Assembly (NCBI GenBank): GCA_944472155.2
Contig: OX235271.1
Location: 80,460,256-80,524,255, forward strand
Direction: 5' to 3'
Length of the DNA: 64,000 nucleotides
DNA from: Trichobilharzia szidati
Lineage: Eukaryota > Platyhelminthes > Trematoda > Strigeidida > Schistosomatidae
The notes beneath the pieces were generated by a model, which was given only the letters and a program-made list of their open reading frames with translations, ran no database searches and had not been told where the DNA came from. Numbering within the stretch: the first letter of the stretch is position 1; every line of letters starts with the position of its first letter. The position numbers were made by a program, and so were the translations under genes. Of this stretch, positions 22,392-33,619 are shown piece by piece.

Positions 22392-23035
22392 TATTATTAT
22401 TATTGTTCCCTTGGGTTCCTAGTGGAACATAAGGGTTTCAGCTGTATGCCTCCACTTGCTTCTGTCTTCTGCTGTACTTTCCACCTGCATCCAAGTTAGT
22501 CCATACTGTTTCAACTCCTCTTCACATGATCTCCTCCATGTCGTCCTTGGACGTCCCACTCGTCGCTTCCCTTTCGGGTTCCACTCGAGCTATGGCCTGA
22601 CGCGCGATGTCACCCAGCGGCCTCCTCAGCGAGTGTCCAATCCATCTCCACTTCCTCCTGCATATTTGTTGACAGATTGGTTCTTGTTTTGTTTGTTCCC
22701 TTAGTTTCTTGTTTGTGATTCTTTCCGGCCATCTGATCTTCAGTATAGAGCCAAGACAGCTGTTGATAAAGGTCTGCAACCTGTTGGAATTATTCTTGGT
22801 GACCCGCCACGTTTCTGATCCGTATAGAAGAACTGACTGACTTGACGTTTGTATTGAAAGTCCGAATTTTGTTGTTGATGTTGAGTGAGGAAGATTTCCA
22901 GATTGGTTTCAGGTTGATGAATGTATTTCTCGCCTTCTCGATTCTCGATTTGACATCCTCGTCCGTTCCTCCTGTTGATTTCCTTTTTTTACATTTAAGA
23001 TCTTTTGTTTTCGCCATACATATGTAATTAGCACA
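22392..23035 (-). pseudogene. RTE-type LINE fragment, carboxy-terminal domain
   Basis: Minus-strand frames encode 'TFINSCLGSILKIRWPERI' and '[16 protein letters not shown]', then the 3' end 'CTTATGTTCCACTAGGAACC' and ATT-type tail. An upstream piece gives 'DEDVKSRIEKARNTFINLK'. Frames are broken. Confidence 0.75.
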
Positions 23036-23289
23036 GAGAAATGTCTTCTGATTTGATACCACTTCTTATTGACTCATAAATACTTGATAAATAAACTTTT
23101 TGTAAAATTTTGTAGATGGTTAGTCAGCTGATCGACATAACAAGCATATATTCTCAGTACTAATATTTTATGAGTAAATACTCATTTAGACGTAAGCAAT
23201 TTAGCTAGTTTCAAATTAATGTTTGTTATTTAGAAATTGTCTGGGCAAACAAATGTTTTGAATAATTTACTTCTCAGGTTCTACTATTT

Positions 23290-23635
23290 ATTAATGACTG
23301 ACTGACAGCTGTTTCGTTTGTGACCAGTAGGGTACAGCAGGTTGAAGATGAGGTAGTAACTCATCGAAGAAGACATTGCGAAATGGTCATGCTATGTCGT
23401 GAACTGGCAGAAGTTGGAATTCATGGGGTGGCCATTGGATCGGGTCCCAGTGGCTCAATGGTCTGTGAGCTAGCTAGCCTTGTAGCCAGATGGTCTCTTG
23501 TTCGAACCCCAGCGGGTCCATACTGATGAAGAGTCCTACACTATGACGAAACAGCTGGCTGTCCAGTACTCCCAGGTTTTCCAATGATTCTTTAACTGAT
23601 GTCAGCTCATGATGAAATCCTCCATCCAATAAGAC
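23290..23635 (+). mobile_element. SINE family B
   Basis: tRNA-like 'CCCAGTGGCTCAATGGTCTG', hammerhead-like block near 23519-23572 with core ATGAAGA and a 4-base duplication in stem III. Ends 'GCTCATGATGAAATCCTCC'. Confidence 0.8.
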
Positions 23636-23639
23636 AATA

Positions 23640-24285
23640 AGAGCGGTAGATGTACATTTGTGAAAGTCATGACCGATAACAAATACCCATTTCATGCGGT
23701 CACTTATCCCTTATTTCAGATCAATAAGAAGTACTTAATGTAAGGGATAACAGCGAGTGAAGTTAACGTCAATAATAATGCTACAAATGAAATCAAGTGT
23801 ATTGAAAGGGACAGAGAGTAGATCATTAAGGTGCAGGAGATATGGAGATCTTAAATTCCTAGATGAGCTCATAATAGGCCAAGGTAGACTATGTATAGAA
23901 GTAGCCAGAATTCGAAAGGAGAGAGGAGGTTAAAGTTATTCGGTTCTCCGAGCTGAGTATAATTGAGTACACTACATGTGAATTCAGCCTCTAACGACTG
24001 TTTAGCGTCAAGATCACATAGTGTATCTGTTTAACGTGAGTAGTTTCCAGTTACTCATATCGATCAGTAGTATATAATAACTTGTTTAAATTTCTAGGTT
24101 AAGTGGTATACTAATGAATGCGTTTGCTTTTTCTGTGAATTTCATTAAGGGCTGGAATTATTTAGAAAACCGTCAGAAATCATGTGGCACTGTCAAACCC
24201 TGAAAAAATATTCGCAAATCTGAATTTTATTTCACTATTATTATTATAAAACAGAATGGAGAATAGATATGTAAAGAAATTATTG
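23640..24285. other. TTLL4 intron, unassigned
   Basis: No supported feature. Confidence 0.5.
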
Positions 24286-24290
24286 TCTAC

Positions 24291-24502
24291 CTTTGTGAAG
24301 CAAATCGTACTAAGCCTTCTCTGTAAACATAAGCACGAAATGGACTGAATCCTGCCACATAAACATATAGCCTTATATCAAATTTTGTTCCATCAATTAA
24401 ATACGGTTGATTGATATATGACTGGATGAGTACACGACGTTGTTTAGGAATATCAGACCAAGAACGTATTAATTTGATTCCAATGCCACGAGCTGATGCA
24501 GG
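24291..24502 (-). CDS. TTLL4: TTLL4-type polyglutamylase, ATP-grasp exon
   Basis: The exon opens after a TTAAAG acceptor with 'PASARGIGI', so the junction reads K-P-P-A-S-A-R-G-I-G, the hallmark ATP-binding loop of glutamylating TTLL enzymes. It continues through 'RRVLIQSYINQPYLI', 'GTKFDIRLYVYV' and 'VYREGLVRFAS', and ends two bases into a codon at a GTAGAC donor. The Asp and Arg of the KFDIRLYV block are catalytic-core residues in the family. The exon is 212 bases, in phase with both neighbours and free of stops. Confidence in the TTLL assignment is very high. Choice of TTLL4 over TTLL5 or TTLL7 rests on the surrounding exons. Confidence 0.95.
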
Positions 24503-24776
24503 CTTTAAAAATACAAGAAGAAACAATAACAACCATACTAATATTAAGTATGCATTATACTCTTATGTAAATATATTTGCATATTTTTCCACATAAAAAA
24601 AAACCTAAATTGATCTCATCATCTTTTCTTTATATTTGCTTTTACAACATTGGCTGAAAGTGAATCTCTAGATTGTAAGGGAGGCTCTTATAACGACTTT
24701 TAAGTTTTCTGTATGACAATCCCTTCAAAACGAATCTCTAATGTGAACGTCTACAAAGGTAGATATTCACTTTTAT

Positions 24777-25009
24777 TTTTTTTATTCCTTCACGTTCCCG
24801 ATGGAACATAGGGCTTCAAGCTAGAGGCTTGAAGTTTCTGTAGCAGTGTTCATTTTTACAGGATGGGGTTGCTAGCCTCATGCCCAACCTTTCCTCTTTA
24901 CCAACTTTATTTCTGGCTTAACGAGGTAAAGGAGTGAGTCGGCAGGGGATCAAACCCTGGACCATGTACATGGTCGGCGAGCATCCTAACCGCTGTGCCA
25001 CCGACGCAC
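24777..25009 (-). mobile_element. tRNA-derived SINE, family D-b
   Basis: A full D-b copy with poly-T (as read on plus), tail, body and head ending CCGACGCAC. Duplication ATTCACTTTTAT at 24765-24776 and ATTCATTTTTAT at 25010-25021, one mismatch. Confidence 0.85.
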
Positions 25010-25194
25010 ATTCATTTTTATATTAGCCATCAATTGTCAAAGGTGTTGCCATAAAATATATATTGAGTGGATCCACAAATATTTTGTTTTCTTCATTATT
25101 GCCATAGTCTGAGGGATGAGTTTCAGCAAATGACGGAACATCTGTGGAAAGATGAAAACTATGCATCATTTGATATAACGATCTACTGTTCTTG

Positions 25195-26010
25195 GTTAAC
25201 AAAAATCAAAGTAAAAATAGTGAATAAAAATGGATAGTAATGAAAAACGAAAATAATCGTAATAATAAGTTTAGCCAAAGCAATAAGAAGACGTAATATG
25301 TCTGAATCGTGTAATGTGTTTCCCAATTTGAATGTACGTGTGAACACACATACATAAGGAGGACTCATCCATCTCTGCAAGTAAGGGCTGACTTCACACC
25401 ATATTCCTAAATGGCTCCAGAAGTAAATAGAATCCCCAAAACCCATTAACGGTGTGAGTCGGTGGCACAGTGGTTAGGACTCTCGCCGACCATGCACATG
25501 GTCCGGAGTTCAATCCCCTGCCGACGCACACCTGATATCTATGGTCGGCCTGCAAAGTTTGGGCTACCGATATCACATACTGAAAATTCCATACCTGTAC
25601 CGAAAATACGATGTGGAATCAAGCTGTAATGAAAATAAAGGAGACCCAGCTCTTCTACTGCCAAACACATTATAGAGACAGGACATAAAATTCAGGTTTA
25701 CACATTTTTTAAACCTATCTATTAAACGCGTTTGGTAGAGGGTGCATCCTAAAGTTTGTGGAAGCCCTAGCTGGCAATTAGAAAGTCTAAACCACCTCTA
25801 TGCGTTCAAAGCAACAATTCGTCATCACACTAAACCATCTTCCTGATTAAACTTTGTTTTGATACCAGTCAGGATAGATGTATTATTACCTCTGTTACTT
25901 GGTTTAGTGATCTTCATTGTTATTTTGACCTTTCATATGTCCTTCTAACTTGACCTAAATTTATTTTTCTTACCTCTTAACTCTTTATTAATTTCATATA
26001 TACACATTCC
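25195..26010 (+). mobile_element. Old PLE end with SINE inside
   Basis: Positions 25320-25450 give 'FECTCEHTYI' and 'ADFTPYS', the GIY-YIG start of the same PLE type as at 35.0-35.2 kb. Positions 25641-25800 hold the carboxy-terminal end, and 25850-26000 a diverged copy of the terminal arm of the 13.8 and 18.5 kb PLEs. A D-a SINE splits it. Confidence 0.6.
25453..25640 (+). mobile_element. tRNA-derived SINE, family D-a
   Basis: Head 'GAGTCGGTGGCACAGTGG', closing CCGACGCAC, full body and tail 'GTGGAATCAAGCTGTAATG'. Single orientation. Confidence 0.85.
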
Positions 26011-26850
26011 TATGAGAAGTCCGTGTGTGATCAGATTGTTCGAAATGTGTTGTGCAAATACACATTACACGATTCATATAAATTACGCCTTCTTATTGCT
26101 TTGTTTAAATAAGTTTAGCGGCAAAATTAGTTGCAGGAGGTTATAACTGTAAAAACAATGAATGTAAACGATATGAATTGAGGGAAATAAATTCTCTTAT
26201 TAGAAACTTTTCAAGTACTCCTAAATGTTGAAAATCTGGTTTTTCCATAAGTAAGTTTTGCTTCAGGGTATATGAGATGATAAGACACTTAAATCCTCTA
26301 GATATATTCAACCTACATCAAAATGTCACATTATGTATTTGTTTCCCATGTATGAAATCACAGTTGGTGTACGTGTAACAGAGTGATTGATACTAAAATC
26401 CTTCTTGGACGATTTGATTATTTCAACCAATTTGTAATTATTGGCCTTTACTACTGACCTAATCTTTGATATTGGTCTTTGTTTGGAGCCGATTCTTATT
26501 TTCTATGTTTCACTTTACTATTGTGTGGTGTTAGACTGTTGACAGTGATGTATTGTTTTACTACTGTTGATATTCAACTCAAGTGACGTGAAGGTTGTGA
26601 AATGCAGTATCTGCTTGACCTTAGACTGTCTTGCTGAAACATCTTTCTTTCATTTCATTCCAGCAGAAAGAGTTTTGATCCCATGTTATTGGGGGATATT
26701 CACCTTGATTCTCGGGTATTTTACGGTTATGTTTCGTCAACTAATTTCGCTGTATAGAACGTGTTTTAGACCAGAGAAACCTTTGGATTGTGTAGTTTTC
26801 TGAAAGCACTGTTCAGATAATTTTGTACTTTACATATATCTCATTTTTGA
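26011..26850. other. Nothing recognised
   Basis: A 78-codon ORF at 26567-26803 has no recognisable motif and is most likely chance. Confidence 0.5.
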
Positions 26851-26854
26851 TTAA

Positions 26855-26965
26855 TAGTGGGTGGGTACTGCCAATGATTCCCAGACTAGGATGAAGCAGC
26901 TGTCCAATACATCCTGGTTTCCCGTGGTTCTCTAACTGATATCAGTCCGTGGTCGAACTCAAAAA
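26855..26965 (+). mobile_element. SINE family B fragment
   Basis: Hammerhead-like block only: GTACTG, CCAATGA core variant, TTCC, GGAT, GAAG, CAGCTG, TC, CAATAC, followed by 'GTGGTTCTCTAACTGATATC'. Confidence 0.65.
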
Positions 26966-27239
26966 GGATTAATAGTGGGTCAGACTTTATCATGTTAAAT
27001 CGCTTTTTAATAATTTTTGAAAATATTTACTGGGTGTTCATGACTTAAGGAAGAGTGGAGTATAGAGTGTGGATAATACAAGCCTGAGTTTTCTGACCAT
27101 TTGCCAGTTTTCTGACCAAAACAGTTCGGTATTGGTCGTTACAATACCTTGAATTTAGTGAATATTGACTTGACTACTGGAAATTTAAGCAGTCACTAAC
27201 TATAACTGGCATCGAGCCAATTCTAGAAAACACTGATGT

Positions 27240-27268
27240 ATACAGATGTATATATATATATATATATT
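27240..27268. repeat. TA microsatellite
   Basis: Alternating TA run in otherwise unassigned sequence between 26.97 and 27.64 kb. Confidence 0.8.
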
Positions 27269-27647
27269 TCACCTTTTCAAGGCACTTATGTAATGCAAAT
27301 GTTTCTATACAGTATTCACTAGCCATCATATTTTCCTCGAGGCGGATGTAGTTTTGAATTTCATTATGATAAACCCAACAAACTGGACAGTCTGAACCTT
27401 GTAACTATTGATTAAAAGACTGAAACAAACGAAAACTAGAATGCAAAAGAACATATATTCATTGCTCTTTATATTTTAGTGTTGTCTGAACTTATATTGT
27501 CCTATGTATATCAATTTTTCCATATATAAAACTAAGCTAAATTTTATGCTGATTCGTTAATTAAATCAAAATGAACTTCAAGTTTTCTTGTCTTTGAATC
27601 CATCTTTTTAAAGTACACTCTTTCTGGTGAAATAAACTTTCATTGGG

Positions 27648-28250
27648 CACTAGTAACTAGTGTGATGTGTCTAGTCCTTTGTTTGACCCAGACTGTGTTC
27701 TGTCAGTCAGGTTTGCAATGTGGCCACCATTCTAGGTGGTTTGCCATCATGGTGCACTTTGAGTTGTTGATGTTAGATGGTTGGAGACAATAGGCAGGGA
27801 GCCTTGTAAGGGACATGAGTTCCTTCAAGGCTGCGGATACACCTTGCTGACTAGTGACCGCCAACTAGCACGAAACCTAGGTCCAGCAAGGCTTCCTGCT
27901 GATTGCCTCTTACCATCTGATATTAACAATTCAAAGTGCACCGTGATAGCGAGCTATGTAGAATGGTGGTCACAGTGCATACCTGACTGATGGAATACAG
28001 TCTCCACCAAGCAAAGGACCAGACACATCACATCAGTTAACTACTAGTGTCCAATCAAAGTATCGAACACAGCCCTACAGTAGGTCAATCGCGAGCCCGA
28101 ATAGCTCAGTGGTAACGTCTCTGACTGCAGCACTGGGTGACGCGGGTTCGAATCTCATAAGGGACATGAGTTCCATGAAGGTTACAGATACGGCTTATTG
28201 ACGAATGTCCAAGACTTCCTGCTGATTGCCACCAAACATCTAACATCAGA
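27648..28250. mobile_element. Hammerhead SINE family C, minus piece plus tandem dimer
   Basis: A minus piece (27648-27806) ends at the C of CAAGGC, exactly the first base after the predicted cleavage site. A plus piece follows (27807-28250) with two hammerhead blocks: near 27851-27902, where the core is the expanded variant, and near 28193-28235, where it is degraded. The period is 351 bases (marker GGACATGAGTTCC at 27811 and 28162). The tRNA-like 'GCCCGAATAGCTCAGTGG' with B-box GGTTCGAATCTC lies between them. Confidence 0.82.
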
Positions 28251-28254
28251 AGTA

Positions 28255-28700
28255 AACCTTCTTGTCAGGTACAGTGTTTATCTCGTTTAATACCCTTGAG
28301 CTACATATTAATTTACTTCAATAAAACTCAAAATCATCACCTAAATGAGAAGAAATCAGGCATGTAAAATCAATAAAATAAATTTAGTATAGTTAGGTTT
28401 AAAACAAAATCTACTTGGTTGAAAACTTTCATAGAACTGTGAAAGAAGACTCGATAAAAATTCATCCATTAAAAAAAATTGTACACTAACTGACTTCAAA
28501 GATTTTTCTATCTTGAATCAATATAAACCAACAAAATATTGAAAAATAAAGATGATTGCAAATCTGTTTTATGCTAGTTTGAAACTTTTCAGAAGTTACT
28601 ACGTATGGTGCCAAAAGGGGCTGGATATGCATTGCTGGGTCACGTATGGATCTACTAGGTATGATCCAATCACGCTTAAAATTAGTTCGTGTCCTTAGGC
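28255..28700. other. Nothing recognised
   Basis: AT-rich sequence without a supported feature. A short D-b-like tail (GTGGAACATAGGGCTTC) is seen near 28718. Confidence 0.45.
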
Positions 28701-28869
28701 GAAGTAGGAACATCTCTGAGTGGAACATAGGGCTTCAGTAGCACATCTCCATTTCATTTTGTTGTCTGTAGTCGTTTCTTAGATGACTCCCCGATTGCCT
28801 TTCATTTCCTGACTACACCATCTTCCCCATATCACCCTCGAACAGCCATCTCGTTTCCCATTCTGATTC

Positions 28870-29640
28870 CACTCTGTCTGTCTGTTTTCGACATAGAACT
28901 ATGCACTAATGTGCAGCAGTTCAAGTCGCCACACTCCATGTAGCACACAAGGCAAGAGAAGAAAGTAGGAGAAATGCAAAATAGGGACAGCAGACTGGTA
29001 TATGAAACAAAAGGAATAGTAATAATGAAGAACAGTAAAGTTTTATTGGAAATTATAAGTCACAAGGAGTGGATGCATTTGCGCTAGCCATTGAGAACGA
29101 TTTTGAGCCATATCACCGATTGTTCCCAGCCATTGGTTTTTAGCGTCCCGTGGACCCCAACCAGTCAGGAAGTTTACACCTTCCTACGTGAATGGCTTAA
29201 ACTAACTGTTTTGGATTTTATTGACTGGTGCCATGTTTTGATTTGACCACCACTGGCTCTTTTCCAACCTGATCCTATGTCAGCTAACATCGCCCATCGA
29301 GGAAGGCGATGGCTACGCATGCGTAGCACATGCCCTAACCATCTCAGTCGATGTAACTTCACAGCCTCGTCGATTGATTTCCTCTCCTTACCTAGCACTT
29401 GACCCAGACCTAACCTCAGTATTCATCACCCTGTTATACCACTTCACATGGGAGATAGAACGCAGGCACCCATGATCAAAGACAGCTAGTCTTTTCATGT
29501 CTTCCACTCTCAATGGCCAGGTCTCACAGACATAAAGGAGGATGGAGAGGGCTGCTGAGCAGTACAGTGGACGACCTGAAGGGCGATGTCATTCAATGGT
29601 CTCCTCGCCTATTTTACTAGTTCGCCACTGGTTTACTAGC
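28870..29640 (-). pseudogene. Non-LTR retrotransposon 3' part
   Basis: The minus-strand ORF at 29174-29398 encodes 'LGKERKSIDEAVKLHRLRWLGHVLRM', the carboxy-terminal domain of a LINE. Positions 29400-29560 continue the same domain upstream in broken frames, and 28880-29120 is its 3' untranslated end. Same family as the copies at 49.8 and 52.3 kb. Confidence 0.7.
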
Positions 29641-29756
29641 CGGTCCTCAGAAAGAGAAAAATGTTTGGAAGTAAGGCTAACAACCGTACCCCCAGAAAAT
29701 CAATCCAATCGTTACATAAACCTTAAGAGAATAAAAATCAGCTGTCTTAAACCTAC

Positions 29757-30076
29757 CGGTTTCATAATCCACCTAGGTCGTGTATTTAGTGTTGATAATC
29801 CATCTATGTTCGATGCTGTTGAATTCGGTGTTTCATAACGTGACCAAAATTCTTTTAATAATTTTAAATCTGTTGGTAGACAAAATGTTCTTGGCACAAA
29901 ATCAATTGACTTCTTGCCAAAATATGATCTCATCTGATTTAAATTCATCCATAGTTTATCTTTACGGCCTAATTGAAATGAACCCGGGAAATGATTGACT
30001 TTTTGATATTCACGTATAGGACGAAAACCAAATGGTTTCAAGTGATTACCATAATACCCGATCCATTCAGATGATT
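29757..30076 (-). CDS. TTLL4: TTLL4-type polyglutamylase, central TTL-domain exon
   Basis: This 320-base exon has a TTTTAG acceptor and a GTAGGT donor in phase 0. It encodes 'EWIGYYGNHLKPFGF', then 'NHFPGSFQLGRKDKLW' and 'FGKKSIDFVPRTF', and ends with 'RWIMKP'. These are the conserved TTLL4 blocks in the correct order: the substrate-facing segment, the FPGS.Q.GRKD stretch and the lysine that helps bind ATP in the ATP-grasp fold (final K-P). The first split codon joined to the previous exon gives Lys. The exon is uninterrupted although both flanking introns are crowded with retroelements, which argues that the gene is functional. Confidence 0.93.
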
Positions 30077-30224
30077 CTAAAAGGGTTAAAATTAATAAGA
30101 ATAACAGTTAAAAGAGCATAATCTTATCTTGAGATATTGACTTGCACAGTGAAGATGAGTATGGCTAATTACAGCAATTCCACATTAAATTTGTCTATTA
30201 GAAAATTCGCACAATGAAACAGTA

Positions 30225-30650
30225 TTATCGTTTACTGGATGACAAGGTTTCGAACACAATTTATTGTTCATAATCATATCAGTTATAATCATACGACTTC
30301 GAAACCTCTGTTCTATAGTTTCCTTCATTCTTTCCTATTCATCATCGAAGGGGTAGTAGAATTTCCCATATGTCCAACTGGGCAGGTGTTGAATCATTCC
30401 TATTACACGTATCTGCTGTTGATTCGACAAATAAAACTTCCATTATCAGTCTCTCCTTCCACCCTGTTACATTAGATTTTAAAACTGCCATGTTATCCCA
30501 TCCTCCTATTGTATGGTGGTGCGTAATCACATGTAGTGCTATGGCTGAACTATTAACCAGATTTCTTATCTTATCAGGGTCAGCTAATCTAGACAGCAGC
30601 CTGACTAAATTACTGAGCTGTTCGATTTTCCACAAAGCAAAATGAGTCAA
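30225..30650 (-). pseudogene. PLE endonuclease end, inverted piece
   Basis: The minus-strand frame gives 'KIRNLVNSSAIALHVITHHH' and 'RLIMEVLFVESTADTCNRND', the post-YIG part of the same PLE type as 31.2-32.0 kb, ending at the shared terminal 'TTTCGAACACAATTTATTGTTC' motif (shown as two overlapping words). It precedes a plus-strand copy in head-to-head layout. Confidence 0.75.
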
Positions 30651-30829
30651 ATTTACTCAATTATACTACCTTTTAACTGTCTTTTTATGTCCTTGGTAAA
30701 GAGTTTATATTCACGAGCATTTCCGAATGGCTTTCAGCATATGGTTCGGTCTATTTTCAAGTAACAAGTGTGTCAGGCGTTGGAGCGCTTTGCAGACCAG
30801 ACTAAATTTCATTGATATAAGAATAAAAA

Positions 30830-31123
30830 TTGGGCACTGTGGTAGAGTGTAATTCCTTTATGGGTAAATTTTATATTATTATATATCATTATATTATATT
30901 TATGGATAGCTGGGCTCTTAATACGTTTGATCCTACTCCAAAAATATGGTGGAGATATGTGGATGACACTTTCACAGTGTTAAAAACAGAACATATCTCT
31001 AGCTTCTTGACACACATAAACTCACTAGTGGAGGGAATAAAATTCACATTTGAAGCCGAAAATGAGCAAGGAGAATTAGCTGCGATTTTAGATTGTAAAA
31101 TAAAACGGATAGAAGAAGGTTAA
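30830..31123 (+). pseudogene. PLE reverse transcriptase, catalytic part
   Basis: The frame contains 'PKIWWRYVDDTFTVL' with catalytic YVDD at residues 43-46, then 'FTFEAENEQGELAAILDCKI'. Upstream RT domains are absent. It ends at an in-frame TAA (31121-31123). The same frame then continues with RT thumb and GIY-YIG sequence to 32014, so one substitution separates the halves. Confidence 0.85.
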
Positions 31124-31237
31124 CTGCACACTAGTGTTTATGGAAAACCAACGCATTCTAATAGATATTTAGACTTTAATTCATCTCATCCTTTAACTGT
31201 TAAGGCAGGCTTAGTTAAGTGTTTAACAAACCGAGCA

Positions 31238-32014
31238 ATGGCACTAAGTAGCACAAAAAAAGACATAAATGATGAAATAAAACAGATAGAAGAGGCGTTG
31301 GTGTTAAATAACTATCCTTTAAAATTCATTAGGAAGATTGGAAAAGACCAAAAGAAAAAGAAAAATAATTGTGAAACTAGTAATGATAACATAAATAAGA
31401 GAGAATATAAGTCATCTACAGTTATACCATATAAAGAGGGGACATCTGAGACCCTACGTAGAATTCTAAATGAAGCAGGAATTAGGGTGGCATTCAAACC
31501 TACACACTCACTCAGGGACAAGCTCTGTAGGTTAAAGGACCCAGTGGACCCAATTAGACAAAACAACATAATTTACAAAATACCCTGCAATGACTGTGAG
31601 GTCAACTACATAGGTCAAACTAGTAGGTCAGGGGTAGTCAGATTGTCAGAACATAAGAATTTAGCTAAGGTAAGAATGGTTGACCCAGAGAAGATAAGTA
31701 ATTTAGAAAAAAGCTCAGCAATTGCAATGCATGCATTAGCACACAACCACACAATAGGGTGGGAGAGGGTTAAAATTCTAAAAAGTAATCAAGGTAGATG
31801 GAGAGAGAGATTGATTACTGAATCTTTGTTCATTGACTCTACATCCAACACATGCAATAGAAATGATTCATCACTCATACCCGAAATATGGAAAATATTA
31901 CTATCAATCAAATCAAGTGAAAAACAATGGGACTATATAAATGAACTTAGGAAGTCGTGTGATTACCTTGATATGATTATGAGCAATAAATTGTGCTCGA
32001 AACGTCATCAGTAA
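31238..32014 (+). CDS. PLE linker and GIY-YIG endonuclease
   Basis: This 258-codon ORF is the carboxy-terminal half of a PLE protein. Residues 1-100 are a charged linker. Around residues 112-129 lies 'IYKIPCNDC' followed by 'YIGQTS', the GIY-YIG signature with PLE-specific cysteines. An Arg and 'SEHK' follow near 135-140, then 'EKSSAIAMHALAHNHTI', 'RLITESLFI' and 'CNRNDSSLIPEIWK'. GIY-YIG nucleases nick target DNA to prime reverse transcription. The Met chosen is only the first in frame after the upstream stop. The genuine protein would be longer. No stop is found in this half, suggesting relative youth. Confidence 0.85.
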   Translation: MALSSTKKDINDEIKQIEEALVLNNYPLKFIRKIGKDQKKKKNNCETSNDNINKREYKSSTVIPYKEGTSETLRRILNEAGIRVAFKPTHSLRDKLCRLKDPVDPIRQNNIIYKIPCNDCEVNYIGQTSRSGVVRLSEHKNLAKVRMVDPEKISNLEKSSAIAMHALAHNHTIGWERVKILKSNQGRWRERLITESLFIDSTSNTCNRNDSSLIPEIWKILLSIKSSEKQWDYINELRKSCDYLDMIMSNKLCSKRHQ

Positions 32015-32384
32015 ATATTGCTGTATAACACTGTGAGACTTTATCGAAATAAAATTTACCCATAACAGACTAAATTTCATCTAATGATTTACCGTAGATT
32101 ACTGTTTTGCCTGAAGATTCTTTGTGAGAAGTAGATGAATACACGCTCAACTTACGTACTCTATATGAATATGTTGTTCAGAATAAAGCTATTCTCATTA
32201 CTATCATTAATTTATCAGTCACCGTCTCATGTGTGCAATATTTTGTTGATAAGAAGAGTTAATCGTACTATAGGTTTGCGGATATGAGGAATTAAAAATA
32301 ATTTATGCGAAGATATTATAAGTTCCTGTCTATTACGTGGAAGATGAATACTTCATCTTACAAATGACTTTCTTCGACTAGACA

Positions 32385-32885
32385 TTAGGTGGTAACTAAT
32401 GTCATGGGTCTGGTCCTTTGTTTGGCGCAGACTGAATTCTATTATTCAGTTTCTCAATTTGGCTACCGTGCTAGATGGCTTACCATCACGGTGTACTCTG
32501 AATTTCTGTTAGATATTTGGAGGCCATAGGCAGATTTTTTGGCTGTTAGTACCCATCAGCAGGGCGTGTCTGCAATCTTGAAGGAACTCGTTTCCCTTCT
32601 GAGATTCAACTTCACTCTGCACCAAACGAAAGACTGGACGCATGACATTAGTTACTTCCCAATGTCCAGTTAAAGTCTCCATTACAGTCCCAAAGATGGT
32701 TGATCACGAGCTCAAATAGTTCAGTGGTAACTTCTGTGACCGAAGCACTGGATGACATGAGTTCGAATCTCAGAAGAGGTATGCGTTCCTTCGAAACTGC
32801 ATGTGAGTTTTGCTGATGAGTTGCAACAAGCAAGAAATCTAGGTCCAAGGATTCCTTCCAGCTGCCTCTAACCATCAACAACAAA
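32385..32885. mobile_element. Hammerhead SINE family C, old inverted unit
   Basis: A minus piece (about 32385-32608) is followed by a plus piece (about 32610-32885). The plus piece has the tRNA-like 'CTCAAATAGTTCAGTGGTAA', B-box AGTTCGAATCTC and a hammerhead block near 32814-32855 with an intact CTGATGA core. Stem II there is GTTGC/GCAAG, GAAA is AGAAA, and stem III CTAGG. Confidence 0.65.
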
Positions 32886-32889
32886 CGAT

Positions 32890-33610
32890 ATTCAGTAGAC
32901 TGAGATGAGAAATCTCTGGTTACTACATAAATTAAACCTATAATATTAAACTAGCAGTACATTTTAAAAATGCTAACTAGACTACGTAACCCACCCATAT
33001 CCAACATATGCATGAAATTTATAAATCTAATTTCCACAGGTTATCACCTAAAAGACCTAATGTACCGTTAGTTTCGAAGTTCAACAAGTATATGCAGTAG
33101 TTCTATATTAAATTCCTGATAAGTTAAACCATCTATGGTCTATCAAATTTACAATACATTTGAACAAACTCATTTTCACTTTAGCCAACAATTCCCAGTT
33201 CAGATACTCTCTAAAAATGTAATTGAGCCTTGAAGTCCTTTTAAAAACTGTTACATACACGGTGTCATTAATTCTGATAGATAGTATGTCACAAACGCTG
33301 CTAATGACTGGTGCTTAAAATGTTATTAAACAAAGTACATTGTACCGTTAATATATTTAGCATAAGGCTTATATTTCATATTTAAACAGCAAGTTTTATG
33401 GATATTTATCAATAAATAGTTGTAGTGATCATTAAGTAGTGATCCGTTTAAGAAAACTAACTAATCTCATGAAGAGCTACAGGTTACGGGGAAAACTCAG
33501 AAATAAGGCAGTCAAATCCGTTTGTTTTGAGTCTCAGGTAGGATATGAATCTTACGAGAGTACTCTGCTTCCTTTAATAATGAGACTTTGCATCAGGCTG
33601 TTTGAGTAAT
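32890..33610. other. Nothing recognised
   Basis: No supported feature. Confidence 0.5.
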
Positions 33611-33619
33611 GGCAAGTAT

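Larger units (their letters stand above)
30810..32060 (+). mobile_element. PLE, 5'-truncated, RT plus GIY-YIG
   Basis: It begins near the family end marker 'GGGCACTGTGGTAGAGTG', then enters RT shortly before the catalytic motif. It ends after the ORF with the terminal motif, 'CACTGTGAGACTTTATCG' and 'AAATTTACCCATAA'. Confidence 0.85.
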
